This document shows, piece after piece, positions 36,133-45,424 of a stretch of 64,000 nucleotides of DNA. The position numbers were made by a program, and so were the translations under genes. The DNA is from Clostridiales bacterium mt11 (GTDB taxonomy: Bacteria > Bacillota > Clostridia > Tissierellales > Tepidimicrobiaceae). The DNA lies in NCBI GenBank assembly GCA_001282665.1, contig LN874946.1, forward strand, positions 617,839-681,838, written 5' to 3'. The notes below the pieces were generated by a model. The model made no database searches and was not told where the DNA came from. It saw only the letters and a program-made list of their open reading frames with translations. How positions within the stretch are numbered: position 1 is the stretch's first letter; the number at the start of each line of letters is the position of its first letter.

Positions 36133-36515
36133 TAATCAACGACCTCCTGGCTATCATATATTATTTTTCTAACTAAACTTTTTATAGCTAGAGCTTCCTT
36201 TAGTATCTTCTCACTATTTATAATTTTGGATTCATTTTCTATTTCTACAACCAGTTCTTCTATCATCATTATTTCTTTTCTATTATTTCTAAATTTCTTT
36301 ATTAGTCCAAGTATCTCTTCATATTCATATAGCTTCTGCTCAGCTCTTTTTAAAGTATCATATACGCCTTGACGACTAATTCCAAGTTCTTCCCCTATTT
36401 CTGCTAAAGAAAGATCATGGATATAATATAATTCAATAGCGGTATACTGTTTATCGCTTAATAATTTTCCATAAAAGTCGAATAAAATTCCAATTTCCAC
36501 TAATTTCTCAACCAT
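36132..36515 (-). CDS. ylxM: YlxM, helix-turn-helix protein coupled to ffh
   Basis: A 127-residue UPF0122-family protein with a sigma-like helix-turn-helix (YYIHDLSLAEIGEELGISRQ, then VYDTLKRAEQKL); the family is linked to the SRP pathway and is encoded just before ffh. I chose ATG 36515, after GGTGA; TTG 36527 is an alternative. Just upstream is a strong promoter with a large dyad overlapping it, so self-regulation is plausible. Confidence 0.93.
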   Translation of the reverse strand: MVEKLVEIGILFDFYGKLLSDKQYTAIELYYIHDLSLAEIGEELGISRQGVYDTLKRAEQKLYEYEEILGLIKKFRNNRKEIMMIEELVVEIENESKIINSEKILKEALAIKSLVRKIIYDSQEVVD

Positions 36516-36530
36516 TTTAATCACCAATCA

Positions 36531-36567
36531 AATAATACTGTCAAGTTTTTTGCTTGACAGTATTATT
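36531..36567 (-). repeat. 15-bp inverted repeat overlapping the ylxM-ffh transcription start
   Basis: AATAATACTGTCAAG and its exact reverse complement, separated by 7 bases, span the -10 element and the expected start site and end 16 bases before the ylxM ATG. There is no T-run in the direction of transcription after the second arm. It can be a DNA operator or a 5' RNA hairpin. Confidence 0.65.
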
Positions 36568-36593
36568 TTAATATAGTCCTGCATCTTTGTCAA
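36565..36593 (-). promoter_or_regulatory. SigA-type promoter for ylxM-ffh
   Basis: TTGACA (36588-36593) and TAAAAT (36565-36570) with exactly 17 bases between. It directly follows the ftsY terminator. Confidence 0.75.
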
Positions 36594-36620
36594 CAAAAAA
36601 TACAAAGTATTTTTGTATTT
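36593..36620 (-). terminator. Terminator after ftsY
   Basis: Arms AAATACAAA and TTTGTATTT with a 5-base loop, followed by a T-run (TTTTTTG... after the second arm on the minus strand). It starts 2 bases after the ftsY stop. The stem is AT-rich, so efficiency may be moderate. Confidence 0.65.
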
Positions 36621-36621
36621 A

Positions 36622-37794
36622 CTAATTAAAAATTGCTTCCACAAAGTCATCTATATTAAATTCTTGCAAATCATCAACCTTTTCTCCAACGCCTACAAGC
36701 TTTACTGGTAATCTTAATTCCGATTGAAGGGCTATTACTACTCCTCCTTTTGCAGTTCCATCAAGCTTCGTCAATGCAACTCCCGTTATATTGGATACCT
36801 CTTTAAACACCTTAGCTTGAGAAATAGCATTCTGTCCAGTAGTTGCATCTAATACCAACAGTATTTCACGTTTTGCATTAGGATATTCTCTTTCTACTAC
36901 ACGAAAAATCTTATTCAATTCATTCATTAAATTCTTTTTATTATGGAGTCTTCCAGCGGTATCACATATTAACACATCACATTTCCTAGCTTTAGCAGCT
37001 TGAATTCCATCAAATATTACTGCTGCTGGATCTGCTCCCTCACTATGGGCAACAATATCCACCCCTGCTCTGTTACTCCATTCTTCCAGCTGTTCAATAG
37101 CAGCAGCTCTAAAAGTATCTCCCGCTGCCATTATTACCTTTTTGCCTTCATTTTTAAGATTATAGGCTAGTTTTCCAATGGTTGTGGTCTTTCCAACTCC
37201 ATTTACTCCTACTACCAATATAACTGCAGGAGAAGGCTCTATTTCTAATTCATTGGATGCTCCAGATTGTTTCATAATATCCCTTATTTCTTCTTTTAAC
37301 AAATCCTTTACATCTTTAGGGTCGGATACCTTTTCTTCTTTCACACGATCCTTTAATCTATCTATAATCTCCATAGTCGTATTGATTCCCACATCGGCAG
37401 TAACCAATACCTCTTCCAATTCATCAAATAACTCATCGTCTATTTTTCCATAGGATTTAAGAAGTCCATCTATTTTATCCGTCATACCTTTTCTAGTCTT
37501 ATCTAGACCTGCCATTAATTTATCAAAGAAATTCATCTTAGGTTTCTTTATAGTTTCTGCCTCTTCCAACTCTTCGATCTTCTCTATTTCTTCTACAATC
37601 GCTTCATCTTCTTCTATTGAGGATTCATAAGAATTATCATGAGGACATTCCTCTACTATTTCTTCTATCGTTTCTTCTTCTACTTTTTCTATTTCTTCTT
37701 TCTCTTCTATTTCACGTTCTACTACTTCCTCTATTATAGGTTCTTCTTTTTTTTCTTTATCTTTTTTATTCCATTTAAATAGGTTTTTAAACAT
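36622..37794 (-). CDS. ftsY: FtsY, SRP receptor GTPase
   Basis: FtsY is the membrane-associated receptor for Ffh-ribosome complexes. The 390-residue protein has a long N-terminal acidic region (about residues 15-85, almost only E, I, V and D), then the NG domain with GVNGVGKTTTIGKL, DTFRAAAIEQL, CDTAGRLHNKKNLM and TKLDGTAKGG. The start ATG 37794 has AAGGAGG upstream. It lies 12 bases after smc, an arrangement common in Firmicutes. Confidence 0.97.
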   Translation of the reverse strand: MFKNLFKWNKKDKEKKEEPIIEEVVEREIEEKEEIEKVEEETIEEIVEECPHDNSYESSIEEDEAIVEEIEKIEELEEAETIKKPKMNFFDKLMAGLDKTRKGMTDKIDGLLKSYGKIDDELFDELEEVLVTADVGINTTMEIIDRLKDRVKEEKVSDPKDVKDLLKEEIRDIMKQSGASNELEIEPSPAVILVVGVNGVGKTTTIGKLAYNLKNEGKKVIMAAGDTFRAAAIEQLEEWSNRAGVDIVAHSEGADPAAVIFDGIQAAKARKCDVLICDTAGRLHNKKNLMNELNKIFRVVEREYPNAKREILLVLDATTGQNAISQAKVFKEVSNITGVALTKLDGTAKGGVVIALQSELRLPVKLVGVGEKVDDLQEFNIDDFVEAIFN

Positions 37795-37806
37795 AGTATA
37801 TCCTCC

Positions 37807-40800
37807 TTAGCTTGCTATCTCATCTAAATTATCAGTTAATTTAACAGAAACTATTTTACTTATTCCTTCTTCCTCCATAGTTACTCCATATAGTACATCC
37901 GCCATTTCCATAGTACTCTTTCTGTGGGTTATCATAATAAATTGAGTCTCATCGGAAAAGCCCCTAAGGTAACTAGTATATCGGCTAATATTGGCTTCAT
38001 CTAATGCAGCATCTATTTCATCTAAAATACAAAATGGAGTAGGCTTGATTTGAAGTATGGCAAACAATAAAGCTACGGCAGTCAGAGATTTCTCTCCTCC
38101 TGAAAGAAGAGTTAAATTTTGTAACTTCTTACCCGGTGGCTGAGCTTTTATCTCTATACCACATTCAAGTATATTTTCTTCATCTTCCAATACTAAGTCT
38201 GCCTTACCTCCATCAAATAGCACAGAAAATACTTGATTAAAGTTCTCATTGATCTTATTAAAATTAAATAAAAATTGCTCTTTCATTTTAACTTCCATAT
38301 CAACTATGACCTCTTGTAGATTTTCTTTTGCTAATAATAGATCCTCATGCTGTTTAGTAATGAATCCGAGCCTTTCACTTGTCGTTTTATATTCTTCAAT
38401 AGAGCCAAGATTTACAGTTCCCAATTCCTTAATCCTATTTTTCAATCTTTTAACTTCTTCATAGGCTGTATCTATGTCCTCTATTTCTATCAATAATTTT
38501 ACAGCTTCATCATATTCTAATTCATAATCCTCCAATAATTTTGCATTTATATTTTCAAGCTTAACGCTATATTTCGCTTCTTTTATATCCCAGCCATTTT
38601 TAGATTTTTCAAGATTATTCAATTTATCGTTCATATCTTTTAATCTATTTTGCTCTAAATAATAGCCATCCATAAATTCATCTTTTTCTTTTTTCATTTG
38701 CTTAAATATCCTGTCTTTTTCTTCTCCTAATATAGAAAGTTTATCTATGGTTTCTCTAGTACTAGTCATTAAATCCGTTATATTTTCTATTTCTTTTTTA
38801 TACTTTATACATTCTTGGTTCTTTTCTTCTATTAGTATTCGAGTACTGTCTATTTCCATCTTTGTTATCTCTAGCTTTTCATTAGCATTTCCTAATTTGT
38901 TTTCTAAGAAATTCATCTGTATCTTTGTATCTGTTACATCTCTCATTGCCTCTTCTCTAATCAACTTTTCCTCTTCAAATTGTGATACAAAATCATTTAT
39001 ATTATCCTTTATTAAATTGCTTTCCTCTTCAATGTCTTTTAGCTCTTTACTAAATTTTTCTTTTTCTATATTTATTCCATCTAATTCTTGGTTTAACTTA
39101 TGGATTTCACCATCATATTTTATAATGGACTCATCAATTCTTTTTAATTCCATACTATATTTATTTTTTTCACTTTCAATTTTTATTATTTCAATATTTA
39201 GGTTCTGTAGTATTTCCTCTTTCTCTTTTAATTCCACCAAGTTATTTTCCAATATAGATTTTAATTTTGACTTATCTTCCTCTAAATTGTTTTGAGTCTT
39301 AGAAAGATTATTTATTTCATTTTTCAATGTCTCAATTCTATATCTTCTATTTAATATGTTTCCACTTACCTTAGGTAAACTGCCGCCTGTCATCGAACCG
39401 CCAGCATTTATTATATCTCCATCTAGAGTTACTATCCTAAAGGAATAGTTATATTTCTTTGCTACTATAGTAGCATCATTTAAATCTTTAACAACTATAG
39501 TTCTGCCTAAGAGATACTCCATAATATTTTTATATTTCACATCATAGCTTATTAACTCTGAACCTAAACCCAATATTTTATATTTTTCTCTATCTCCTTG
39601 GCTAATATATATGGGATTTCCTTTAATGGTGGATAGGGGTAAAAAAGTTACTCTGCCTAGCTTATTTTTTCTTAGATAATCGATTATAAATTTTGCATCT
39701 TCCTCATCGCCAGTGACTACATTTTGCAAGCTTCCTCCTAGTCCAACATCTATAGCTTTTTCATATATTTCCTCTACTTTTATTAAATCTGCTACAACTC
39801 CTATTAGGCTATTTTTTAATTTTTCCTCTCTTTTACAGGCTAACATTAAATTCTTAACACTTTTGTAATATCCCTCATAATCATCTTGCATATTTTTAAG
39901 CAGATTGAAATTAGAAATCCTTCCTTGGAGCTCCATCTTATTAGTATTTATTTCTTTATATAATCTATCTAATTGTTCTTTATAAGTTTTTTCTTCCAAC
40001 CTAAGATTAGTTAAAAATTTATTGTAGATAATTACTTCTTCTCTTTTCTTTAATTCTAATTCTTCTATTTTCATCAAAGATTCCTTAGCTGTGTTTTTGC
40101 CATCGGATAATATTTGGATTTCTCTTTTGAGCTGTTCAATTCTCTTATGAATATTGTCTTCAAAGCTATTTAAACTATTTATATTACTTTTTTTGTCCGT
40201 AATTAGATTATACAAATTTATGACTTTATCTTTATCCTTTTCAATTGCCTTTTCTTTAAGTAATATCTTCTCATTTAATTCTTCTAGATTAATATTTTTT
40301 CTATTATAATCCTCTCTTAAAGAAAGCTTCTCCTTTTTCATGTTATTAATTTCATCAATTGTTGAAATTCTATCTTTTTCTAATTCTTCTAACCTTTTCT
40401 TTAAGTCCACTATTTCCCTTTCCAATCTTTCAATATCTTTAATATAGAATTTCTCTTTTTCTTCTAATAGACTCAAATCATTTTTACATTGATTAAATTG
40501 ATTTGAAGTTTCAATTTTTTCTTTTTGAATATTATCTAAATATAAATTCATCTCCTCGGTTTTAATCTTCATCGAATTTAAATTATCTTCTATTTTATTT
40601 CTCTTAGCTACAACCTCATTTAACTGGACTTGAATTTTAGATTTTTCTCGTTTACAATTTTCTATCTCTGCTTTTATCTCATCAATATTTCTAACGAATA
40701 GATTTACTTCAAGTTCTTTCAGTCTACTAGACAAACCAATAAATGTACTTGCCTTCTCAGATTGCTCCTTTAAATTATCATATTGTTTTTCCAATTCAGA

Positions 40801-41385
40801 GATTATATCCTTTATCCTAATTAAATTGCTTTCAGTCTTTTCTAGCTTTTTTTCAGCTTCTGATTTTTTGGATTTAAACTTGACTATCCCTGCCGCTTCC
40901 TCAAAGATATTCCTTCTATCTTCTGGTCTACTGCTTAATATTTCATCAACTCTACCTTGTCCAATAATAGAATATCCATCTTTTCCTACACCTGTATCCA
41001 TGAATATCTCTTTGATATCCCTTAATCGACAGGAGCTTTTATTCAAATAATATTCGGATTCTCCTGAACGAAACATTCTTCTGGTAATAGCTACTTCTTG
41101 GTAGTCAACAGGTATTAGGCAATCCTTATTATCGAAGGTAATAGTTACCTCCGCATATCCTAAGGGCTTTCTAATACTAGTACCAGAAAAGATAATATCC
41201 TCCATTTTGCTTCCTCTAAGGGTCTTTACGCTTTGTTCTCCTAATACCCATCTAATAGCATCGGATATATTGCTCTTTCCACTGCCATTTGGTCCTACAA
41301 TGGCAGTGATACCTTCTTTAAATTCAATTTCAGCTTTATCTCCAAAAGACTTAAATCCTTGTATTTCAACTTTTTTTAAATGCAA
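37807..41385 (-). CDS. smc: SMC, chromosome condensation and segregation ATPase
   Basis: SMC forms the condensin ring with ScpA/ScpB. The ~1192-residue protein shows the N-terminal Walker A GPNGSGKSN, two long coiled-coil arms around a hinge (about 515-660, with GGSLQNVVTGDEEDAKFII and GGSMTGGSLPKVSGN), and the C-terminal ABC signature LSGGEKSLTAVALLFAI and Walker B LDEIDAALDE. I chose TTG 41385, giving MHLKKVEIQGFKSFG; it lies eight bases after AGAGG, while GTG 41394 is part of that site. Confidence 0.96.
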   Translation of the reverse strand: MHLKKVEIQGFKSFGDKAEIEFKEGITAIVGPNGSGKSNISDAIRWVLGEQSVKTLRGSKMEDIIFSGTSIRKPLGYAEVTITFDNKDCLIPVDYQEVAITRRMFRSGESEYYLNKSSCRLRDIKEIFMDTGVGKDGYSIIGQGRVDEILSSRPEDRRNIFEEAAGIVKFKSKKSEAEKKLEKTESNLIRIKDIISELEKQYDNLKEQSEKASTFIGLSSRLKELEVNLFVRNIDEIKAEIENCKREKSKIQVQLNEVVAKRNKIEDNLNSMKIKTEEMNLYLDNIQKEKIETSNQFNQCKNDLSLLEEKEKFYIKDIERLEREIVDLKKRLEELEKDRISTIDEINNMKKEKLSLREDYNRKNINLEELNEKILLKEKAIEKDKDKVINLYNLITDKKSNINSLNSFEDNIHKRIEQLKREIQILSDGKNTAKESLMKIEELELKKREEVIIYNKFLTNLRLEEKTYKEQLDRLYKEINTNKMELQGRISNFNLLKNMQDDYEGYYKSVKNLMLACKREEKLKNSLIGVVADLIKVEEIYEKAIDVGLGGSLQNVVTGDEEDAKFIIDYLRKNKLGRVTFLPLSTIKGNPIYISQGDREKYKILGLGSELISYDVKYKNIMEYLLGRTIVVKDLNDATIVAKKYNYSFRIVTLDGDIINAGGSMTGGSLPKVSGNILNRRYRIETLKNEINNLSKTQNNLEEDKSKLKSILENNLVELKEKEEILQNLNIEIIKIESEKNKYSMELKRIDESIIKYDGEIHKLNQELDGINIEKEKFSKELKDIEEESNLIKDNINDFVSQFEEEKLIREEAMRDVTDTKIQMNFLENKLGNANEKLEITKMEIDSTRILIEEKNQECIKYKKEIENITDLMTSTRETIDKLSILGEEKDRIFKQMKKEKDEFMDGYYLEQNRLKDMNDKLNNLEKSKNGWDIKEAKYSVKLENINAKLLEDYELEYDEAVKLLIEIEDIDTAYEEVKRLKNRIKELGTVNLGSIEEYKTTSERLGFITKQHEDLLLAKENLQEVIVDMEVKMKEQFLFNFNKINENFNQVFSVLFDGGKADLVLEDEENILECGIEIKAQPPGKKLQNLTLLSGGEKSLTAVALLFAILQIKPTPFCILDEIDAALDEANISRYTSYLRGFSDETQFIMITHRKSTMEMADVLYGVTMEEEGISKIVSVKLTDNLDEIAS

Positions 41386-41403
41386 GTTAAACACCTCTTA
41401 AAC

Positions 41404-42498
41404 TCATATTATAGCCTTATCTTTTAAATATTTTCCCACTATCTCTTTTCTATCTATTATATCAAATTTATCATCCATACATATATTGATAACTCCCATG
41501 GGAATATCCTTTTGGTATATTTTTATTTTATTAAATCCATACTTTTGAGTTAAATACTTTATATTCGATGACTTCTGCCCTGCTATACTGGATATGTTTT
41601 TACCATTGGCTTCTATTACCATAGTCTTGCCTTGGATTATGCTTTTATCATAAGCATCTATATGGTCAGATAATATTATTTTATAGATATTGGACTCCAC
41701 CAATTGTCTAAAAGATGGATGAAAAGGACCAGCTACTACATCTTTTCCTAGTGTTATATTATCTGTAGGCTGTAAACCTACACGGATAACATCAATATCA
41801 TAATATTCGAACAGCATGAGTAAATCTGTAGTTATATCAACTGCTTCCTCTAGGGATAATGGCTTATATTTATTATCCCTATACATCTTTTCTAAATAGG
41901 TATCCTTAATAACCAAGGTAGGATAAATTCTAACACAATAGGGATTTAAACTTACCAATTCTTTAGCTGTTAAAATTGATTTTTGCCTATCATCTCCTAC
42001 AAGCCCAATCATCATCTGCAATCCTAAATTAAACCCATATTCCTTGATTAAATTTGCAGCTATATAAACTTGATGGCTACTGTGACCTCTTCCGCTCCTA
42101 TTGAGTACTTCATCATTTAAAGATTGAACTCCTAGCTCTATTGTATCCACTTTATATTCTTTTAGTAGGTCTAGGATTTCTCTATCTATATAATCAGGTC
42201 TTGTAGACAATCTGATGCCATTAATCTTACCTCGATTCTTATACTTTAAAGGTATGGCTAATAATTTTCTTTGTATTTCCTTATGGATTCCTGTAAAACT
42301 GCCACCATAAAAAGCAACTTCAATCTCTATTTCCCTATTAGGAAATGTACTTAAATGTTCTTCTATTATCCTTTCTACATCTTCTGGTGTGACATCAGTT
42401 GATAATCCTGTAATTCTCTTTTGATTGCAAAAAACACAATCATGGGGACAACCTAAATGGGGAACAAATATAGGTATTATAAAATAGTCTTTACTCAA
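41404..42498 (-). CDS. Elp3-like radical SAM protein
   Basis: A 364-residue radical SAM protein common directly upstream of smc in Clostridia. The 4Fe-4S cysteines are C17, C21 and C24 in GCPHDCVFCNQ; AFYGGSFTGI, RLSTRPDYID and TIELGVQS follow the Elp3-type core. A basic C-terminal part follows, but there is no acetyltransferase domain as in true Elp3. Function is unknown. I chose TTG 42498, eight bases after AGGTG; GTG 42507 lacks a ribosome site. The 5' end overlaps rnc slightly. Confidence 0.85.
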   Translation of the reverse strand: MSKDYFIIPIFVPHLGCPHDCVFCNQKRITGLSTDVTPEDVERIIEEHLSTFPNREIEIEVAFYGGSFTGIHKEIQRKLLAIPLKYKNRGKINGIRLSTRPDYIDREILDLLKEYKVDTIELGVQSLNDEVLNRSGRGHSSHQVYIAANLIKEYGFNLGLQMMIGLVGDDRQKSILTAKELVSLNPYCVRIYPTLVIKDTYLEKMYRDNKYKPLSLEEAVDITTDLLMLFEYYDIDVIRVGLQPTDNITLGKDVVAGPFHPSFRQLVESNIYKIILSDHIDAYDKSIIQGKTMVIEANGKNISSIAGQKSSNIKYLTQKYGFNKIKIYQKDIPMGVINICMDDKFDIIDRKEIVGKYLKDKAII

Positions 42499-43213
42499 TT
42501 CTCTCACCTATTCTATATAAAGCCTGTTTTGCAGCCATTTGTTCAGCTTCCTTTTTATTTCTTCCCATTCCACTCCCTATGACTTTGTTTTCCACAATCA
42601 CATTCATATAAAATTTCTTATTGTGATCTGGACCTACTTCTTTTTCAACCTTATATTCAATTTTGGATTTAGTCTTCTTTTGAAGTATTTCTTGTAGTTC
42701 AGTTTTATAGTCTATAAACAAATTTCCCTTAGATATTGCATAGATTACTTCTCCTTCAAACATTCCCAACAAAAATTTCTGAGTACTAATTAAACCATCA
42801 TCTATATAAATAGCTCCCGTTAGCGCTTCAAAAGCATCTCCCAAAATAGAATCCCTATCTCTACCTCCTGTTGTCTCTTCTCCCTTGCCTAGCAATAGAT
42901 ACTTTCCTAGGTTTATCTTTCTAGCTGCAAATGCTAGAGAGGATTCACAAACCACCGTCGCTCTTTTTTTGGTTAGCTCTCCTTCAGGCAACTCAGGAAA
43001 GTGATGGTATAAATAGTCGGATACAATTAAATTTACTACTACATCACCTAAAAATTCTAACCTCTCATTGTTTTCATGATTTCTCATCTTATTTTCATTG
43101 GCATAAGAACTGTGAGTTAATGCTGTATTCAATAATTCTATGTCTTTAAATTTATAATTTATATCCGATTGTATTTTCCTTAAACTCTTTTGCCTTTCAT
43201 ATGGTATTTTCAC
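42491..43213 (-). CDS. rnc: Ribonuclease III
   Basis: RNase III cleaves double-stranded RNA, including rRNA precursors. The 240 residues show the catalytic signature ERLEFLGDVVVNL, the second catalytic segment (GKGEETTGGRDRDSILGDAFEA) and a C-terminal double-stranded RNA-binding domain (FYMNVIVENKVIGSGMGRNK, then KEAEQMAAKQAL). The start is GTG 43213, seven bases after GGAGG; ATG 43231 contains the ribosome site itself and is unlikely. A 40-base palindrome lies just upstream. Confidence 0.96.
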   Translation of the reverse strand: MKIPYERQKSLRKIQSDINYKFKDIELLNTALTHSSYANENKMRNHENNERLEFLGDVVVNLIVSDYLYHHFPELPEGELTKKRATVVCESSLAFAARKINLGKYLLLGKGEETTGGRDRDSILGDAFEALTGAIYIDDGLISTQKFLLGMFEGEVIYAISKGNLFIDYKTELQEILQKKTKSKIEYKVEKEVGPDHNKKFYMNVIVENKVIGSGMGRNKKEAEQMAAKQALYRIGERIE

Positions 43214-43234
43214 TTTATTACCTCCAAGCATCTG

Positions 43235-43274
43235 ATAATTACCTATTAGATCTTAAGATCTAATAGGTAATTAT
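43235..43274. repeat. 40-bp perfect palindrome between acpP and rnc
   Basis: Every position from 43235 to 43274 pairs with its mirror; the centre is TTAA. It starts one base after the acpP stop and ends 21 bases before the rnc start. In RNA it would form an ~18-bp hairpin with a UUAA loop. No T-run follows on the minus strand, so it is not a normal terminator. Bacterial rnc mRNAs are known RNase III targets, so autoprocessing is a good hypothesis. Confidence 0.6.
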
Positions 43275-43275
43275 T

Positions 43276-43506
43276 CTAACCTATAATTTTATTTATATAG
43301 TTAACAGCATCTCCGACTGTATTAATAGTTTCCACATCCTCATCGTCAACTTCTAGATCAAATTCATCTTCCAATCCCATGATCAACTCCACTAAATCCA
43401 AAGAATCAGCATCTAAATCTTCTCTAAAAGAAGTTTCCATAGTAATATCATCCTCATTAATACCAAATTGCTCTGAAATCATCCTTTTTGTTTTTTCATA
43501 AACCAT
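43276..43506 (-). CDS. acpP: Acyl carrier protein
   Basis: AcpP carries the growing fatty acyl chain on a phosphopantetheine arm. The 76-residue acidic protein has the attachment Ser35 in DADSLDLVELIMGLED. It follows plsX and precedes rnc, a common order. Other fab genes are not in the window. Confidence 0.97.
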   Translation of the reverse strand: MVYEKTKRMISEQFGINEDDITMETSFREDLDADSLDLVELIMGLEDEFDLEVDDEDVETINTVGDAVNYINKIIG

Positions 43507-43540
43507 TTAATAAGCACCTCCAAAGTAATAATTAAAGATT

Positions 43541-44533
43541 TTATTCATTAACATTTATATCATTTTCAATTATTTTTATTACATCCATTTCAACAAAAGT
43601 TTTTACTTGTCTAATGGCATTTTTAATTGTGTAAGCATCAGAACTGCCATGAGCTTTGACTACTGGTTGTTTTAAACCCAAAAGGGGTGCTCCCCCATAT
43701 TCTCGATAGTCGAGTTTATCTTTAAAGGATTTCAACTGAGATTTTAACATTAAAGCACCCATCTTAGATTTAAATGATTTTGTAAACTCATCCTTTAAAG
43801 ATGAAAATAATGATATTGCCATACCCTCTGTTAATTTTAATATAACATTTCCTACAAAGCCATCACAAACTATTACATCACAAATTCCTTCTGGAATATC
43901 CCTTACTTCTACATTGCCAACAAAATTTAAGTTTGAGTCCTTAATAAGTTGGTATGATTCCTTAACTAAAGTATTTCCTTTACCCTCCTCAGTTCCAATA
44001 TTAGCTAAGCCAACTTTAGGTGAACTTATCCCTAAAACCTTCTCACTATAAATGGAACCCATGGTTGCAAATTGTTGTAAGTATTCTGGCTTACAATCTA
44101 CATTTGCTCCTATATCAAGCATAAAAGAAACTCCCTTTTTAGTTGGATAAACAGAAGCTAAAGCAGCCCTTTCAATACCTTTTATCCTTTTAACTATAAA
44201 AAGTCCTCCTGCTAGCAACGCACCTGTACTTCCTGCCGATACGAATCCATCTCCTTTTCCCTCTCTGAGAGCTTTTAATCCTACAACTACAGATGAATCC
44301 TTTTTCCTTCTTATAGCTAATGCAGGTTCTTCATCGTTAGTGATAACTTCAGTAGAATTGATTATTTCTATCATATCTTTTGGAAACTCATATTTAGATA
44401 ACTCTTTTTCTATTATGTCCTCTTGGCCTACAATTATTATGTTGACTCCTAGTTCTTTTACTGCATCTACACATCCTTTGACTATATCCTTAGGACCTTT
44501 GTCTCCTCCCATACCATCTACAATAATATTCAT
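43541..44533 (-). CDS. plsX: PlsX, acyl-ACP:phosphate acyltransferase
   Basis: PlsX makes acyl-phosphate for the first step of membrane phospholipid synthesis with PlsY. I chose ATG 44533, six bases after AGGAGG, giving 330 residues that start MNIIVDGMGGDKGPKDIVKG; the reading to 44602 is an unlikely extension. GSTGALLAGGLF, LDIGANVDCKPEYL and GGAPLLGLKQPVVKAHGSS are family motifs. I see no FapR box upstream. Confidence 0.96.
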   Translation of the reverse strand: MNIIVDGMGGDKGPKDIVKGCVDAVKELGVNIIIVGQEDIIEKELSKYEFPKDMIEIINSTEVITNDEEPALAIRRKKDSSVVVGLKALREGKGDGFVSAGSTGALLAGGLFIVKRIKGIERAALASVYPTKKGVSFMLDIGANVDCKPEYLQQFATMGSIYSEKVLGISSPKVGLANIGTEEGKGNTLVKESYQLIKDSNLNFVGNVEVRDIPEGICDVIVCDGFVGNVILKLTEGMAISLFSSLKDEFTKSFKSKMGALMLKSQLKSFKDKLDYREYGGAPLLGLKQPVVKAHGSSDAYTIKNAIRQVKTFVEMDVIKIIENDINVNE

Positions 44534-44567
44534 AAACATCCTCCTAAAAAACCTATTAAAGCTACTG

Positions 44568-44595
44568 ATATTAAATATATTATAGAATATGTAAA
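44568..44595 (-). promoter_or_regulatory. Candidate promoter for plsX-acpP
   Basis: TTTACA (44590-44595) and TAATAT (44568-44573) with 16-base spacing lie between the rpmF terminator and plsX. Confidence 0.3.
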
Positions 44596-44610
44596 AATGC
44601 AATATTTATA

Positions 44611-44643
44611 GAAAAAAAGATAGTGATAATATCACTATCTTTT
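44611..44643 (-). terminator. Terminator after rpmF
   Basis: Arms AAAGATAGTGATA and TATCACTATCTTT, followed on the minus strand by TTTTTTTC. It closes the YceD-rpmF unit before plsX. Confidence 0.8.
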
Positions 44644-44654
44644 CATTGATTCAA

Positions 44655-44834
44655 TTATTCAGCATCTATAACTTCCCTATTCTTGTAATATCCACAAGCT
44701 CTACAAACTCTATGTGGTAATTTTGGCTCATGACATTGTGGACATTCAGTAATAGTAGCCTTTGTCAATCTATAAGAAGAAGCTCTTCTTTTATCTCTTC
44801 TTGCTTTACCAGTTTTTCGTTTTGGTACTGCCAT
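44655..44834 (-). CDS. rpmF: 50S ribosomal protein L32
   Basis: A 59-residue L32 of the zinc-binding (C+) form, reading MAVPKRKTGKARRDKRRASS at the start and carrying two Cys pairs, CPQC (31-34) and CRAC (44-47). It is followed by the terminator above. The gene is only 13 bases after the YceD-family gene, as in most bacteria. Confidence 0.96.
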   Translation of the reverse strand: MAVPKRKTGKARRDKRRASSYRLTKATITECPQCHEPKLPHRVCRACGYYKNREVIDAE

Positions 44835-44847
44835 TTAAAACACCTCC

Positions 44848-45360
44848 TTATTCCTTTGGGAAAAAATCTTTAAGTACTGCAAATCTTGGATCGATATTTT
44901 CTACAATACAATTACATTTTCCTTTATTAAGATTTGTCCCGCATTTTGGGCACAGTCCTTTACACTCTTCATCACAAAGAGGTTTCATAGGAAGTGATAA
45001 AATTACCATACTCATTATATCTTCAGTTAAGTCTAGTTTTTCACCAACATAATAGATAAGATCATCTTCTTCGTCTTGGGTAATATCATCAACCTCTTCA
45101 ACCAGTCTCCCTGATAAAACTGTATCCCTTTCATTTATAAAGGACTCCAAACACCTTCCACAAGCTTCTTCATATTTATAATTGATGAGTATATGAATTA
45201 GCTTTTCTCCCTGTGCTCTATAAATTTCCCCTTTATATTTGATAGGCTCAATAAATTTAATCTTTCTCCCATCTATATTTAAAGAATCTTTGTGTAATTC
45301 TCCCTCAATATGGAGACTCATAACAGTTTCATCATGAAAACCTGATAAATCTATACACAT
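44848..45360 (-). CDS. YceD family protein (DUF177)
   Basis: A 170-residue DUF177/YceD protein; the family is linked to 23S rRNA accumulation in plants and E. coli, and is nearly always encoded before rpmF. It has CGRCLESF in the middle and a cysteine cluster (CDEECKGLCPKCGTNLNKG, then CNC) near the C-terminus that may bind zinc. I chose ATG 45360, eight bases after AGAGG; the GTG at 45369 is part of that site. Confidence 0.92.
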   Translation of the reverse strand: MCIDLSGFHDETVMSLHIEGELHKDSLNIDGRKIKFIEPIKYKGEIYRAQGEKLIHILINYKYEEACGRCLESFINERDTVLSGRLVEEVDDITQDEEDDLIYYVGEKLDLTEDIMSMVILSLPMKPLCDEECKGLCPKCGTNLNKGKCNCIVENIDPRFAVLKDFFPKE

Positions 45361-45389
45361 TACTTTCACCTCTTAAACTAACACACATT

Positions 45390-45418
45390 ATTATATAAAG
45401 GAGACCAGTATTTGTCAA
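45390..45418 (-). promoter_or_regulatory. Consensus SigA promoter for the YceD-rpmF unit
   Basis: TTGACA (45413-45418), 17 bases, TATAAT (45390-45395): a perfect match to consensus and the best promoter in the window. Confidence 0.88.
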
Positions 45419-45424
45419 GAAATA

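Noticed and set aside
38747..39295. 182-codon plus-strand frame inside smc
   Set aside because: Ser/Phe-rich antisense of the SMC coiled coil; a common artefact in AT-rich coding DNA.
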